From Minisyncoccus sp041663305 (GTDB lineage Bacteria; Patescibacteriota; Minisyncoccia; Minisyncoccales; Minisyncoccaceae): a stretch of DNA of 64,000 nucleotides. A program made the position numbers and the translations under genes. Numbering within the stretch: the stretch's first letter is position 1; each line of letters begins with the position of its first letter. Positions 41,152 to 49,818 of this stretch are shown here, one piece after another. Under the pieces are notes generated by a model that saw only the letters and a list, made by a program, of their open reading frames with translations, made no database searches and was not told the origin of the DNA. The stretch covers positions 62,001-126,000 of the forward strand of contig JBAYMT010000001.1 of NCBI GenBank assembly GCA_041663305.1, written 5' to 3'.

Positions 41152-42033
41152 TTATTTTTTTTTACATTCTGGACAATAATATGTACCCCTTGTCGCCATT
41201 ATTATTTTTTTGATCTGCCCACCGCATCTCACACATTCGGCATTTTCTCGTCCATAAACTTTCATTTGATTTTGAAACTTGCCTTTTTCGCCATAAATAT
41301 TCCTATAATCAGAAAAGCTATCTCCTCCGGCATCAACGCCCTTTGGAAGAATATCTTTTATGGCTTTATATATTCTTTCGATTTCGTCATAATCCAGCAG
41401 TGAAATGTCTTTTTCGGGGTGGATCATTGCTTCAAATAATATTTCACTGGCATAAATATTCCCTATCCCAGCAATGAATTCTTGGTCCATTAGGACTTGC
41501 TTTATTTTCCCTCTTTTTTTCTTGCCAAAAAGACCGAGGAATTTTTCATAAGTAAAATCGCCATCCAGCGGCTCTGGGCCAGTTTTTGCAAATACCTCAT
41601 TTTCAATCTGCTGGGAAGTCCATAATTCTATTTTAGCGAATTTTCTTGCATCACAAAGGCCGATCTTTCTTCCATCGTCAAGACACAAGAAAGCTCTGAT
41701 AAATCTGTTATATGGATCGTATTTTATAGGTCCGTCTATTGTAGATTCCCATGTTTTCAGCCTTTTATCATATTCCCATGTTCCTACCAGTAAATGTCCT
41801 GTCATCTTGAGGTGAATAAGTATTACCAGATCCCCCGTAAGATATATCAATATGTTTTTTGCCCTTCGTTTTATATCTATTATTTCTTTTCCTTTTATCT
41901 TTTCTTCAAATTCGCCAGTTGAAATATTATGAAATGTGTTTGGCGTGTCAGTCCAAAGTCCAAGAAAAGTCCGTTTTAGGACTTCTCTTCTTAAACCATT
42001 TACAGTTGTCTGTACTTCTGGTAATTCTGGCAT
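41152..42033 (-). CDS. mutM: Formamidopyrimidine-DNA glycosylase
   Basis: 293 residues. Catalytic proline-2 and glutamate-3 (MPELPEV), the lysine in ILIHLKMTGHLLVG, the H2TH region (VLMDQEFIAGIGNIYASEILF) and a four-cysteine zinc finger at the C-terminus (ECVRCGG...YYCPECKKK). It removes oxidised purines. It abuts the receiver gene and holA without gaps, so the three are one operon. Confidence 0.95.
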   Translation of the reverse strand: MPELPEVQTTVNGLRREVLKRTFLGLWTDTPNTFHNISTGEFEEKIKGKEIIDIKRRAKNILIYLTGDLVILIHLKMTGHLLVGTWEYDKRLKTWESTIDGPIKYDPYNRFIRAFLCLDDGRKIGLCDARKFAKIELWTSQQIENEVFAKTGPEPLDGDFTYEKFLGLFGKKKRGKIKQVLMDQEFIAGIGNIYASEILFEAMIHPEKDISLLDYDEIERIYKAIKDILPKGVDAGGDSFSDYRNIYGEKGKFQNQMKVYGRENAECVRCGGQIKKIIMATRGTYYCPECKKK

Positions 42034-42396
42034 TTATATATATGCTTGTAGTTTTTCTATGATTTCTTGAGGGGTAAAATGGGCTTTTACAAGAAAATCT
42101 TTAGCCCCTAGCTTTAATCCTCTTTCAATGTCTTCGCCTTGTCCAAGGTTAGAAAGGATTATCACCGGAATGGTTGCTGTCTCACTGTCGGCTTTTGCTT
42201 TTTCCAAGACTTCAAAACCATTTATCCCTGGTAAAATCAAGTCTAAAAGCACTAAATCTGGTTTTTCGGATTTAATCTTCCGTATTCCCTCTTCACCATC
42301 AACAGCAACTTCAACCTCATAATTCATATTAATGAGTTTTTTTGCCATTAACTCTCTTAAAAATTTATCATCTTCAATTAGTAATATTTTTGCCAT
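42034..42396 (-). CDS. Single-domain response regulator receiver (CheY-like)
   Basis: 120 residues. The acidic pair is in IEDDKF (8-10), the phospho-accepting aspartate in LVLLDLILPG, the switch serine in IILSNLG and the lysine in FLVKAH. No output domain and no histidine kinase nearby. It precedes mutM by no gap (overlapping neighbours within one base). Confidence 0.9.
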   Translation of the reverse strand: MAKILLIEDDKFLRELMAKKLINMNYEVEVAVDGEEGIRKIKSEKPDLVLLDLILPGINGFEVLEKAKADSETATIPVIILSNLGQGEDIERGLKLGAKDFLVKAHFTPQEIIEKLQAYI

Positions 42397-42468
42397 ATGT
42401 TCTTTCTTAAATTGTTCTTATCTTTATTTTATAGTTTTAATGAAAAAAGGTCAAACGAGCCTTTTGTT

Positions 42469-43116
42469 TTAGCGCTTTTTCTCTAATTTTAGTTTTTTGT
42501 ATTCCAGATACGAATAGACAAATATGCTTGGCACTAAAAGTATTAAGGCTGTGAAAAAAAGAATAAATGATTGTTCTGGAAAAAACATGAGAAACAAACA
42601 TAATAGACCTATAAATTTGAACAAAGCTCCTGAAAATTTACTAGTTTTTTCCCAAACTATGTTGCTTTCTAGGGCCCAAGGGGTCCTAACTCCAATCGTA
42701 TAGTTTCTTTTTGTTTTTGGAATCATTGTCCCCAGAAAATAAAACATTATTGACAATCCAGGCATAATTCCAACCGTCATATTGAACGAATAGCCAAGGT
42801 TCCACACAATAGTCAATGAAAAAGTGTAAAACATAAAAAGGTTGAAAACTAGGATAAAATCATCGTAGACATTGCTAAAATCCTTGATATTTTTCTTCAT
42901 TGGATCAATTTTGGGAAGAAAGATTAAAAGAAGGAATAAAAATGTCAGCAGGATTGGAATAAAGAATATTCCTAAACTGCTTGATGTTCCATTAACCACG
43001 CCTTCAGAGTTCCAATGTGAAGCAATGGTTCCTGGCAATTGAGGATAAAAATAAAAGGAAAATGCAAAAGACAGGATTATAATTGAGATAGAAATAAAAA
43101 ATGCTGTTTTTCTCAT
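42469..43116 (-). CDS. SdpI/DUF1648-type membrane protein
   Basis: 215 residues, about six helices. The LPGTIASHWNSEGVVNG motif (about 30-46) defines DUF1648; LGTMIPKTKRNYTIGVRTPWALESNIVWEKTSKFSGALFK is the SdpI-family part. SdpI of Bacillus is an immunity protein to a secreted toxin, but most relatives have unknown function and no toxin gene is near. Confidence 0.8.
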   Translation of the reverse strand: MRKTAFFISISIIILSFAFSFYFYPQLPGTIASHWNSEGVVNGTSSSLGIFFIPILLTFLFLLLIFLPKIDPMKKNIKDFSNVYDDFILVFNLFMFYTFSLTIVWNLGYSFNMTVGIMPGLSIMFYFLGTMIPKTKRNYTIGVRTPWALESNIVWEKTSKFSGALFKFIGLLCLFLMFFPEQSFILFFTALILLVPSIFVYSYLEYKKLKLEKKR

Positions 43117-43180
43117 AATATTTGCTTATTGTACTCTATTATATTAGATATTAAGCCAGTAGGCAATGCGGATAATCGAA

Positions 43181-43209
43181 TTGACTAATGCTTGATTTTG
43201 AGATAACAT
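43181..43209 (+). promoter_or_regulatory. Promoter of the holin-4-like to secG unit
   Basis: -35 TTGACT (43181-43186), a 17-base spacer and -10 TAACAT (43204-43209), ten bases before the ATG, so the leader would be only a few bases. Confidence 0.5.
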
Positions 43210-43218
43210 TAAAGGCAA

Positions 43219-43563
43219 ATGAATCTTCTCGGTAAAATCATAGCCGGCATAGTCGGTATCGGGTTATCTGCCTACTTTTTAAAGCCAGAAGTGGTTTATG
43301 ATGGCAGAATAGAAACAATCATATTAGTGGGTCTGATTCTCGGACTATTGTTATTTTTCGCAAAACCAATACTCAATATTGTGACTTTCCCTTTGCGGGT
43401 AATAACCCTTAACATTTTTTCCTTGGTAGTTATCGGCTTTTTAGTGTGGCTACTGACTGTCTTTTTCCCTGAAGAAAAGTTTGATATTATCAATTTGTAT
43501 GGATTTATTAAAACAACTCTGATTGTCTGGATTTCAGAATTATTATTCGCTTCTGATATTTAA
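43219..43563 (+). CDS. Phage holin family 4 (PF04020-like) membrane protein
   Basis: 114 residues with four hydrophobic helices. The pattern LGLLLFFAKPILNIVTFPLRVITLNIFSLVVIGFLVWLL is that of small chromosomal proteins of the holin-4 superfamily, which are not tied to phage lysis. No phage gene is present here. It leads a plus-strand unit with secG 29 bases later. Confidence 0.75.
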   Translation: MNLLGKIIAGIVGIGLSAYFLKPEVVYDGRIETIILVGLILGLLLFFAKPILNIVTFPLRVITLNIFSLVVIGFLVWLLTVFFPEEKFDIINLYGFIKTTLIVWISELLFASDI

Positions 43564-43592
43564 ATTCCGTTTCAGAGAATAATCATAAATTT

Positions 43593-43844
43593 ATGGACCA
43601 AATATTATCTATAACACAAATAGTGGTTTGCGTAGCGATTGTCGTATTAATATTATTGCAGCAACGAGGAACTGCCATAGGCAGCGCCTTTGGAGGAGGA
43701 AGCGAAGTTTATAGCACTAGAAGAGGATTCCAAAAACATTTGCTATGGATGACAATTGTTTTGGTTGTTTTGTTCGTAATTATATCGATATTGCTTAATT
43801 ACGATGTTTCATCAATACTCAAATCTCTTAATTTAGCTAAATAA
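43593..43844 (+). CDS. secG: Preprotein translocase subunit SecG
   Basis: 83 residues with two helices around the conserved LLQQRGTAIGSAFGGGSEVYSTRRGF loop. It is part of SecYEG. Followed by the solute-binding protein gene after two bases. Confidence 0.92.
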   Translation: MDQILSITQIVVCVAIVVLILLQQRGTAIGSAFGGGSEVYSTRRGFQKHLLWMTIVLVVLFVIISILLNYDVSSILKSLNLAK

Positions 43845-43846
43845 AA

Positions 43847-45856
43847 ATGCTTTTTTTAAAAATGAATAGGCGGGGCCACTTGCCTTCATTTAGTCAATGG
43901 GCTCAATTTTTCAAGATTTTAACAAAAAAAGAAAGGATATTTTTTATCTTTCTGATAATCGTTTTCTGTGCGTCGTTGATTTATTCTTCGGTTAGTTTTT
44001 ATTACAAAAACACCGAACTCGTGCCAAGTTATTATGGGACTCTCAACGAGGGAATGGTTGGCCAACCACAATTTATCAACCCCCTATATGCGCAGTCCTC
44101 CGACATTGATAAAGCGCTGTTAGAATTGGTGTTCTCGGGGTTGGTAAAATACGACAACAAGGGAATGATTACTCCAGACTTGATAGATGAGTATCATTTT
44201 TCTGACAATGGAAAAATATTTGAATTTTCTATAAAAGAAAATGCTAAATGGCAAGATGGCGAACCTTTGACGATGGATGATGTGATATTTACTATTAATC
44301 TGATACAAGACACAGCATATTTAAGCCCTTTGCAGGGATACTGGACAAATGTTGAAGCTATTAAAAATTCTGAACATAAGGGGATATTCAAATTAAAACA
44401 GCCCTATAGTAATTTTTTGGATAACTTGGCAAATGTAAAAATAATGCCAAAGCATATTTGGGAAAATATGCCAGTAACGGCAATACTTGCCAGCACCGAA
44501 TTAAATCTTATCAGTCCGATCGGATCAGGACCTTACGCAGTTGAAAATGTGATCCAAAACCAGAATAGCAAAAGCAAAAAAATACGAAGCATTGTTTTGG
44601 CTCCAAATCTCAATTATTACGGCAAAAAGCCTTATCTGCAAAAAATAAATATCACATTTCTTTCCAAAAAAGATGATCTTGCTTACCTTTTAAAGATCGG
44701 TGCGCTTGATGCCGGATATGTTGATAATGGCGTATACAATAGCGAGTTTAGGCATGTTGAAGATAAAGATATTGCAAATGCAGATTATTTTGCTATTTTC
44801 TTTAACAATACAAAAGATGTTGTATCTAATAGTGAAATAAGAAAAGCCCTGAGCTTTGCAATAAATAAGCAAGAAATTCTTGACGGAATTGGAGAAAAGG
44901 GTTATACAATTGATTCTCCTATCCTTTCCGAGTTTTATGGAACCGCAGAGCCTAGCATAAAATATGAATATAATATCGAAAAGGCGAAAGAATTGCTGCA
45001 AAAACAGGATTTTGAAATGCGGGACGGAGTGCTTGTGAAAACTATCAAAAAATCTTCTGGATTTGAATTGAAGCATGATTTAAAAGCTGGTGATAGCGGA
45101 AGTGAAGTAAAAAAACTTCAAGAATGCTTGGCTAGAGATAAAGATGTTTATCCAGACGGTACCGCAAACGGAAATTTTGGCGAAGCGACAAAAAAAGCCG
45201 TGATAGCCTTCCAAGAAAAGTATGCCGATGAAATCTTGAAGCCATCTGGACTTAGTTCCGGAAATGGAAAAGTAATGGAATCAACCAGGAAAAAATTGAA
45301 CAGTTTATGTTTTACTGTTTCTGATGAGAGTACACAATTGACAATAAGATTGAAAACTGTTGATAATCCTACTCTTAAAAAAGTTGCCACGAAAATAAAA
45401 GAACAATGGGAAAGAATAGGCATAAAGATCGAAGTTTCGGAACTGAGTACTAGCGACATAAAAAAAGTTATCCGCGATAAAGATTATGATGCAATTCTTT
45501 TCGGAGAAAAGTTTAGTTCGTCTCCTGAGTTATTGCCGTATTGGCACTCAAGCCAAATATTTGATCCCGGATGGAATTTGGCGGTATATAAGAATGAAGA
45601 CTTAGATAAACTGCTTGAAGAATCAAGGGTATTCGCCAATCCTAACGACAGCGAAAGAATAGCAAAACTTGTAGGAATACAGGAAAAAATAGTAAATGAT
45701 AATCCTGCGATTTTCTTATATTCAACAAATTATAATTATATCCTAAATAAAAACATAAAGGGATTCTCTATCGAAAAAGCAATTGACCAATCAAGGGTAT
45801 TTGATGATATTACCAATTGGTATCTTACCGAACAGAGGGTCTGGAAAAAAAATTAA
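43847..45856 (+). CDS. Family 5 solute-binding protein with inserted peptidoglycan-binding domain
   Basis: 669 residues. An N-terminal membrane helix (about 28-48) anchors it. The OppA/DppA-type family 5 fold is seen in EGMVGQPQFINPLYAQSSD, KWQDGEPLTMDDVIFTI, SPIGSGPYAVENV and the C-terminal RIGIKIEVSELSTSDIK. Between about residues 408 and 488 sits a peptidoglycan-binding domain (SGSEVKKLQECLARD, NGNFGEATKKAVIAFQEKY). No permease or ATPase of an ABC transporter is adjacent. It may scavenge peptides at the wall. A second ATG five codons in is possible. Confidence 0.85.
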   Translation: MLFLKMNRRGHLPSFSQWAQFFKILTKKERIFFIFLIIVFCASLIYSSVSFYYKNTELVPSYYGTLNEGMVGQPQFINPLYAQSSDIDKALLELVFSGLVKYDNKGMITPDLIDEYHFSDNGKIFEFSIKENAKWQDGEPLTMDDVIFTINLIQDTAYLSPLQGYWTNVEAIKNSEHKGIFKLKQPYSNFLDNLANVKIMPKHIWENMPVTAILASTELNLISPIGSGPYAVENVIQNQNSKSKKIRSIVLAPNLNYYGKKPYLQKINITFLSKKDDLAYLLKIGALDAGYVDNGVYNSEFRHVEDKDIANADYFAIFFNNTKDVVSNSEIRKALSFAINKQEILDGIGEKGYTIDSPILSEFYGTAEPSIKYEYNIEKAKELLQKQDFEMRDGVLVKTIKKSSGFELKHDLKAGDSGSEVKKLQECLARDKDVYPDGTANGNFGEATKKAVIAFQEKYADEILKPSGLSSGNGKVMESTRKKLNSLCFTVSDESTQLTIRLKTVDNPTLKKVATKIKEQWERIGIKIEVSELSTSDIKKVIRDKDYDAILFGEKFSSSPELLPYWHSSQIFDPGWNLAVYKNEDLDKLLEESRVFANPNDSERIAKLVGIQEKIVNDNPAIFLYSTNYNYILNKNIKGFSIEKAIDQSRVFDDITNWYLTEQRVWKKN

Positions 45857-45857
45857 T

Positions 45858-46439
45858 ATGGAAACAGATTTAACAAAATTAACCCCAGACGTTAGAACAC
45901 TTAATGACATGAAAGATGTCTTGGCTGATAGGGCTTGGACGCAAAATGCTGAAAATTGCGATCTCTACTATATGTATAGAGGAATAGAAACCGATGGAGA
46001 TTTAAGGTATGACATTACGGTAATTCCCCCATTTTTGATGGGCAGCGAACCAGTAAAAACTCTTGGACATTTTCATGCTGTGGGCGCTAAGGAAATGTAT
46101 ATCATTCTTGAGGGTGAGGCAATTTTTCTTTTTCAAAAGGGAAAGGATATCGTTGAAGATGTTTATACTATTTCCGCAAATAAAGGAGAATGTGTCATTA
46201 TTCCTGAAGAATACGCTCATGTTACCATCAATCCATCAAGCAAAGAAACTTTAAAACTAGCTAACTGGATTAACGTAATATCTGGTTTTGACTATGAAAG
46301 CGTAAAAAAGAAAGGTGGTCTTTGCTATTTTTACACTTCGCAAGGATGGGTTAAAAATAGAAATTATGAGCAAGTTCCAGAATTAAGATATGAAGAATCG
46401 TTAAAAAAGGCTCCTGATAATCTTGATTTCCTTAAATAA
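45858..46439 (+). CDS. pgi: Archaeal-type cupin glucose-6-phosphate isomerase
   Basis: 193 residues from ATG 45858. A longer frame from 45783 lies inside the preceding gene and is rejected. The cupin metal ligands are H71, H73, E79 (GHFHAVGAKEMYIILEGEA) and H121 (EEYAHVTINPS), the arrangement of the archaeal PGI family, which is unrelated to the common PGI. It interconverts glucose 6-phosphate and fructose 6-phosphate. It begins one base after the solute-binding protein gene ends. Confidence 0.88.
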   Translation: METDLTKLTPDVRTLNDMKDVLADRAWTQNAENCDLYYMYRGIETDGDLRYDITVIPPFLMGSEPVKTLGHFHAVGAKEMYIILEGEAIFLFQKGKDIVEDVYTISANKGECVIIPEEYAHVTINPSSKETLKLANWINVISGFDYESVKKKGGLCYFYTSQGWVKNRNYEQVPELRYEESLKKAPDNLDFLK

Positions 46440-46565
46440 TTTTCCTTGTGGAAAGATATCAATTCGTCAAATGTTAAAATAGTTGTTTTAATATTCGTCG
46501 TTTTGATATCTCTCAAAACTTTAACAAACAATTAAGCTAGTCTATAGCTTTTAAAAAAATAAAAT
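46440..46565. promoter_or_regulatory. pgi-rnj intergenic region with inverted repeat and promoter
   Basis: Contains AGATATCAA and TTGATATCT about 50 bases apart, which can pair, and a candidate promoter TTAACA, a 16-base spacer and TATAGC ending about 25 bases before the rnj ATG. The transcript leader could fold and be an RNase J target, but that is only a suggestion. Confidence 0.3.
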
Positions 46566-48422
46566 ATGGAAGAACAAAAACCAAAAATGCCGGGAAGAAA
46601 GAATCACTCTTTTAAACCGCGTGCGATAAACAATAATAACAGAAGACAGAACCATCCGACAAAGATGTTTAAGGATAGGAGGATTCCTACGGAAGGACAA
46701 GCAAAAGTGCTGCCAAAAAAATCTTTCAGTATAAATCCTGAAAATGGAGACATCCCATTGCGAATAATTCCTCTTGGAGGATTGGGTGAGGTCGGAAGGA
46801 ATATGATGCTTTTAGAATATAAGGATGAGATATTGGTAATAGATATCGGATTTCGTATGCCAGAAGAAGATATGCCTGGTATAGATTATATAATCCCGAA
46901 TGTCGATTATCTCAAAGAAAACAACCGATACAAGAAAATAGTCGGCGTATTGATTACGCATGGGCATTTCGACCACATCGGAGCTATTCCCTATGTTATG
47001 AATGCTATCGGAAACCCTCCGATGTTTGCTTCGGCTTTGGCCCGAGGAATAATCTTAAAAAGACAAGATGAATTCCCAGAGCATCCAAAATTGGACATAA
47101 CCGAAGTATGCGACGGCTACAAGGTAAAGCTTGGGAATTTTGAGGTGGAATTTTTTAGGCAAAATCATAATATTCCAGACAATATGGGACTATTCATAAA
47201 GACCCCGATTGGAAATATAATCCATACCTCTGATTATAAATTTGATGATTTTCCAGTAAATGAACCAGCAACAAACTTTGAAAAATTGAAAGAAATAGGA
47301 AGCCGAGGAATATCACTGCTATTATCTGATTCGACTGGCGCTGAAGAAGAAGGCCATTCCCTTTCGGAAAAGCAGATTTTTGAGAATATGGAAAATATTT
47401 TTAAGAATGCAAAAGGACGGATAATAGTTTCAACTTTTTCTTCCCTGGTAAACAGGATCCAGCAAGTAATCACCCTTTCTGAAAAATACAACCGTAAGGT
47501 AGGTTTTATAGGACATTCAATGAAGAGCAATGTTGAGATTACTAAAAAATTGGGATATTTGAAAACAGAAAGAGGAACAATTTTGAAAAAAGTTGCCGAT
47601 GCAAATAGTATGCCCGACAATCTAGTAACAATAATGTGTACCGGCGCACAGGGAGAAGAAAATGCCGGACTTATGAGAATTGCTACTGGCGAACATCAAT
47701 CGATAAACGTAAAGCCTGGAGACACGATAATATTTTCTTCCTCGGTAATTCCCGGAAACGAAAGGACTGTCCAAATGGTAAAAGATGATTTGCTTCGCCA
47801 AAAAGCTATTGTTTTAAATTATAGAATGATGGATATCCACGCTGGCGGTCATGCTCAGAGAGAAGAATTGAGGCAGATGTTATCGATAATGAAACCAAAA
47901 TTCTTTATGCCCGTGCATGGACAGTATTCGATGCTTTTCGCAAATGCCAGACTGGCCGAAGATTGGGGTTTAGATGAGCAAAATGTGGTTTTGGCCGAAA
48001 GCGGACAAATCATAAATCTCCATAAGAATAAAATTGAATTGGATAAGCAAGAGGTTCCGTCGGATTACATAATGGTTGATGGGCTTGGAGTTGGAGACGT
48101 TGGAGAAATCGTGCTTCGTGACAGGCAGATGCTTGCCGAAGATGGAATATTCGTAGTAATTGCTGTTGTAAACAGGAAAAGCGGAAAAGTGCAAGAATCA
48201 CCGGATATTATTTCTAGAGGATTTGTATATCTAAAAGAATCAAAAGAGCTACTGTATCAAACAAGAAAAAAGACTATTCAGACTATTGAAAAAGCCACTG
48301 CTTCTGGGCAGGTGGTAAACTGGACTTATGTCAGGGATAATGTAAAAAATACTCTTGGAGATTTCTTATTCCAAAAAACACAGAGGCGTCCAATGGTGTT
48401 ACCGGTAATCATAGAAGTATAA
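46566..48422 (+). CDS. rnj: Ribonuclease J
   Basis: 618 residues. A basic, Asn-rich N-terminal extension (1-60) precedes the metallo-beta-lactamase domain with HGHFDH (132-137), the beta-CASP region (LLSDSTGAEEEGHS; STFSSLVNRIQQ; TGAQGEENAGL), and the C-terminal RNase J domain ending in MVLPVIIEV. It acts in mRNA decay and rRNA maturation as exo- and endonuclease. A single gene, with a terminator after it. Confidence 0.95.
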   Translation: MEEQKPKMPGRKNHSFKPRAINNNNRRQNHPTKMFKDRRIPTEGQAKVLPKKSFSINPENGDIPLRIIPLGGLGEVGRNMMLLEYKDEILVIDIGFRMPEEDMPGIDYIIPNVDYLKENNRYKKIVGVLITHGHFDHIGAIPYVMNAIGNPPMFASALARGIILKRQDEFPEHPKLDITEVCDGYKVKLGNFEVEFFRQNHNIPDNMGLFIKTPIGNIIHTSDYKFDDFPVNEPATNFEKLKEIGSRGISLLLSDSTGAEEEGHSLSEKQIFENMENIFKNAKGRIIVSTFSSLVNRIQQVITLSEKYNRKVGFIGHSMKSNVEITKKLGYLKTERGTILKKVADANSMPDNLVTIMCTGAQGEENAGLMRIATGEHQSINVKPGDTIIFSSSVIPGNERTVQMVKDDLLRQKAIVLNYRMMDIHAGGHAQREELRQMLSIMKPKFFMPVHGQYSMLFANARLAEDWGLDEQNVVLAESGQIINLHKNKIELDKQEVPSDYIMVDGLGVGDVGEIVLRDRQMLAEDGIFVVIAVVNRKSGKVQESPDIISRGFVYLKESKELLYQTRKKTIQTIEKATASGQVVNWTYVRDNVKNTLGDFLFQKTQRRPMVLPVIIEV

Positions 48423-48427
48423 AACGA

Positions 48428-48452
48428 AATCCCCTTTTCTAGGGGATTTTTA
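48428..48452 (+). terminator. rnj terminator
   Basis: AATCCCC/GGGGATT stem, loop TTTTCTA, T tail, six bases after the stop. Confidence 0.85.
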
Positions 48453-48503
48453 GTAATGGAAAATGCTGCTCTTATGTGTTATTATCAGTTTATAGAAATC
48501 TAT

Positions 48504-48650
48504 GGGCTAACGCCCACAAGTCCTAAACGGACTCAAAATTTTACGGATTTTACCTGCCTTCGGTAGCACCGTAAAATTTTGTGATTTATTTTATTTCCTT
48601 CGCTTCGGGCTCGGGCTTGCCCTTCTACTGCAGGCTCTAGCCTGCAGTAT
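48504..48650. repeat. Cluster of hairpins before trpS
   Basis: GGGCTAACGCCC (48504-48515), AGTCC-TAAAC-GGACT (48519-48533), a long CAAAATTTTACGG/CCGTAAAATTTTG palindrome (48534-48581), GGGCTCGGGCTTGCCC, and a perfect CTGCAGGC-TCTA-GCCTGCAG (48628-48647). No open frame. It could be a composite of REP-like repeats or a structured trpS leader. Confidence 0.5.
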
Positions 48651-48686
48651 TCGGACAATAAATAATAAAAATAATCGAGGTTATAT

Positions 48687-49664
48687 ATGAAAATATTTAG
48701 CGGAATAAGACCGACCGGTGATATCCATATCGGAAACTATATCGGAGCATTGAAAAAGTGGGTAGAAATTCAGAATAAAGATGAATGTATTTTTTGCGTG
48801 GTTGATTGGCATGCTATTACCACTCCCTATGAAAAAGATTCTATACAAAAGAACGTTTTTGACTTGGCAACAACTTATTTGGCAGCTGGAATTGACCCTG
48901 ATAAATGCGTATATTTTGTCCAGTCGCAAGTAAAGGAACATGTAGAGCTTGCTTGGCTGCTTGGAACTACTATTCCGGTGGGAGAATTGCAAAGAATGAC
49001 CCAATTCAAGGATAAATCATTAAAGCATAAAGATAATATTACTGCCGGATTATTGAACTATCCGATACTTATGGCCGCCGATATATTGCTATATGACACA
49101 CAGGCCGTGCCAATAGGAAAAGACCAGAAACAGCATCTTGAACTGGCTCGCGATACGGCTGAAAGATTCAATAATAAGTATGGCGAAACCTTTGTAATTC
49201 CTGAGCCTATGATTCCAGACCAAGGAGCAGTGATAATGTCTCTCAGTGAACCGGAGAAAAAAATGAGCAAGAGCGACAATGGAAAAGGAAGCATTAGTTT
49301 ATTTGAAGACCCGGATTCGATAATGGCCAAACTGATGTCTGCCACCACAGATTCGGACAAGGAGATAAGGTTTGATGCAGAAAACAAGAAAGGGATTTCA
49401 AATTTATTAACCATATATTCTATTTTTTCAAAAAAACCTATAGAGAAAATTGAGGCGGAATTTTCTGGAAAAGGTTATGGCGATTTTAAATCCGCTACCG
49501 CAGAATTGCTGATAGAAAGCTTGAAGCCGATTCGAGAAAAGAAAAAGGAGTATGAAAAAAATCCTGATTATGTCTGGGGTGAGCTTGAGAAAGGAGCCAA
49601 TAAGGCAAGAAAAATTGCTAGCAAAAAAATGGAAGTTGTAAGGAAAAATATGGGATTGAAATAA
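48687..49664 (+). CDS. trpS: Tryptophanyl-tRNA synthetase
   Basis: 325 residues. Class I signatures are GDIHIGNY (HIGH-type) and EKKMSKSDNGKGS; SGIRPTG, DWHAITTPY and NYPILMAADILLYD belong to the tryptophan-binding core. A single gene followed by an intergenic element. Confidence 0.95.
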   Translation: MKIFSGIRPTGDIHIGNYIGALKKWVEIQNKDECIFCVVDWHAITTPYEKDSIQKNVFDLATTYLAAGIDPDKCVYFVQSQVKEHVELAWLLGTTIPVGELQRMTQFKDKSLKHKDNITAGLLNYPILMAADILLYDTQAVPIGKDQKQHLELARDTAERFNNKYGETFVIPEPMIPDQGAVIMSLSEPEKKMSKSDNGKGSISLFEDPDSIMAKLMSATTDSDKEIRFDAENKKGISNLLTIYSIFSKKPIEKIEAEFSGKGYGDFKSATAELLIESLKPIREKKKEYEKNPDYVWGELEKGANKARKIASKKMEVVRKNMGLK

Positions 49665-49673
49665 TTGATAAAA

Positions 49674-49796
49674 ATCAGTAATCAGTAATCCGTTATTAGT
49701 GATTAGGGCTTTGTTGCTTGCCTCTCGGCAAGCTTTTTATTCTAGTACTTGCGAAGCAAGCTACCGTGCGCTGATTACGGATTACGAATTACTAGC
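49674..49796. repeat. Full-length heptamer palindromic element, twin of 40080-40205
   Basis: Same order as the 40080 copy: left heptamers, GCTTGCC-TCTC-GGCAAGC, GCTTGC-type palindrome and right arm ending GATTACGGATTACGAATTACT. The arms are inverted repeats. The near-identity of the two cores over about 100 bases suggests recent copying or conversion. Confidence 0.75.
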
Positions 49797-49818
49797 CTCT
49801 AGAAAAACGAGTATTGTT

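Noticed and set aside
43219..43563. Phage remnant suggested by the holin-like protein
   Set aside because: The holin-4 type is common on chromosomes, and no other phage gene or attachment site is nearby.
45783..45857. Upstream extension of the cupin PGI
   Set aside because: It lies within the end of the solute-binding protein gene; ATG 45858 gives a protein starting like the family.
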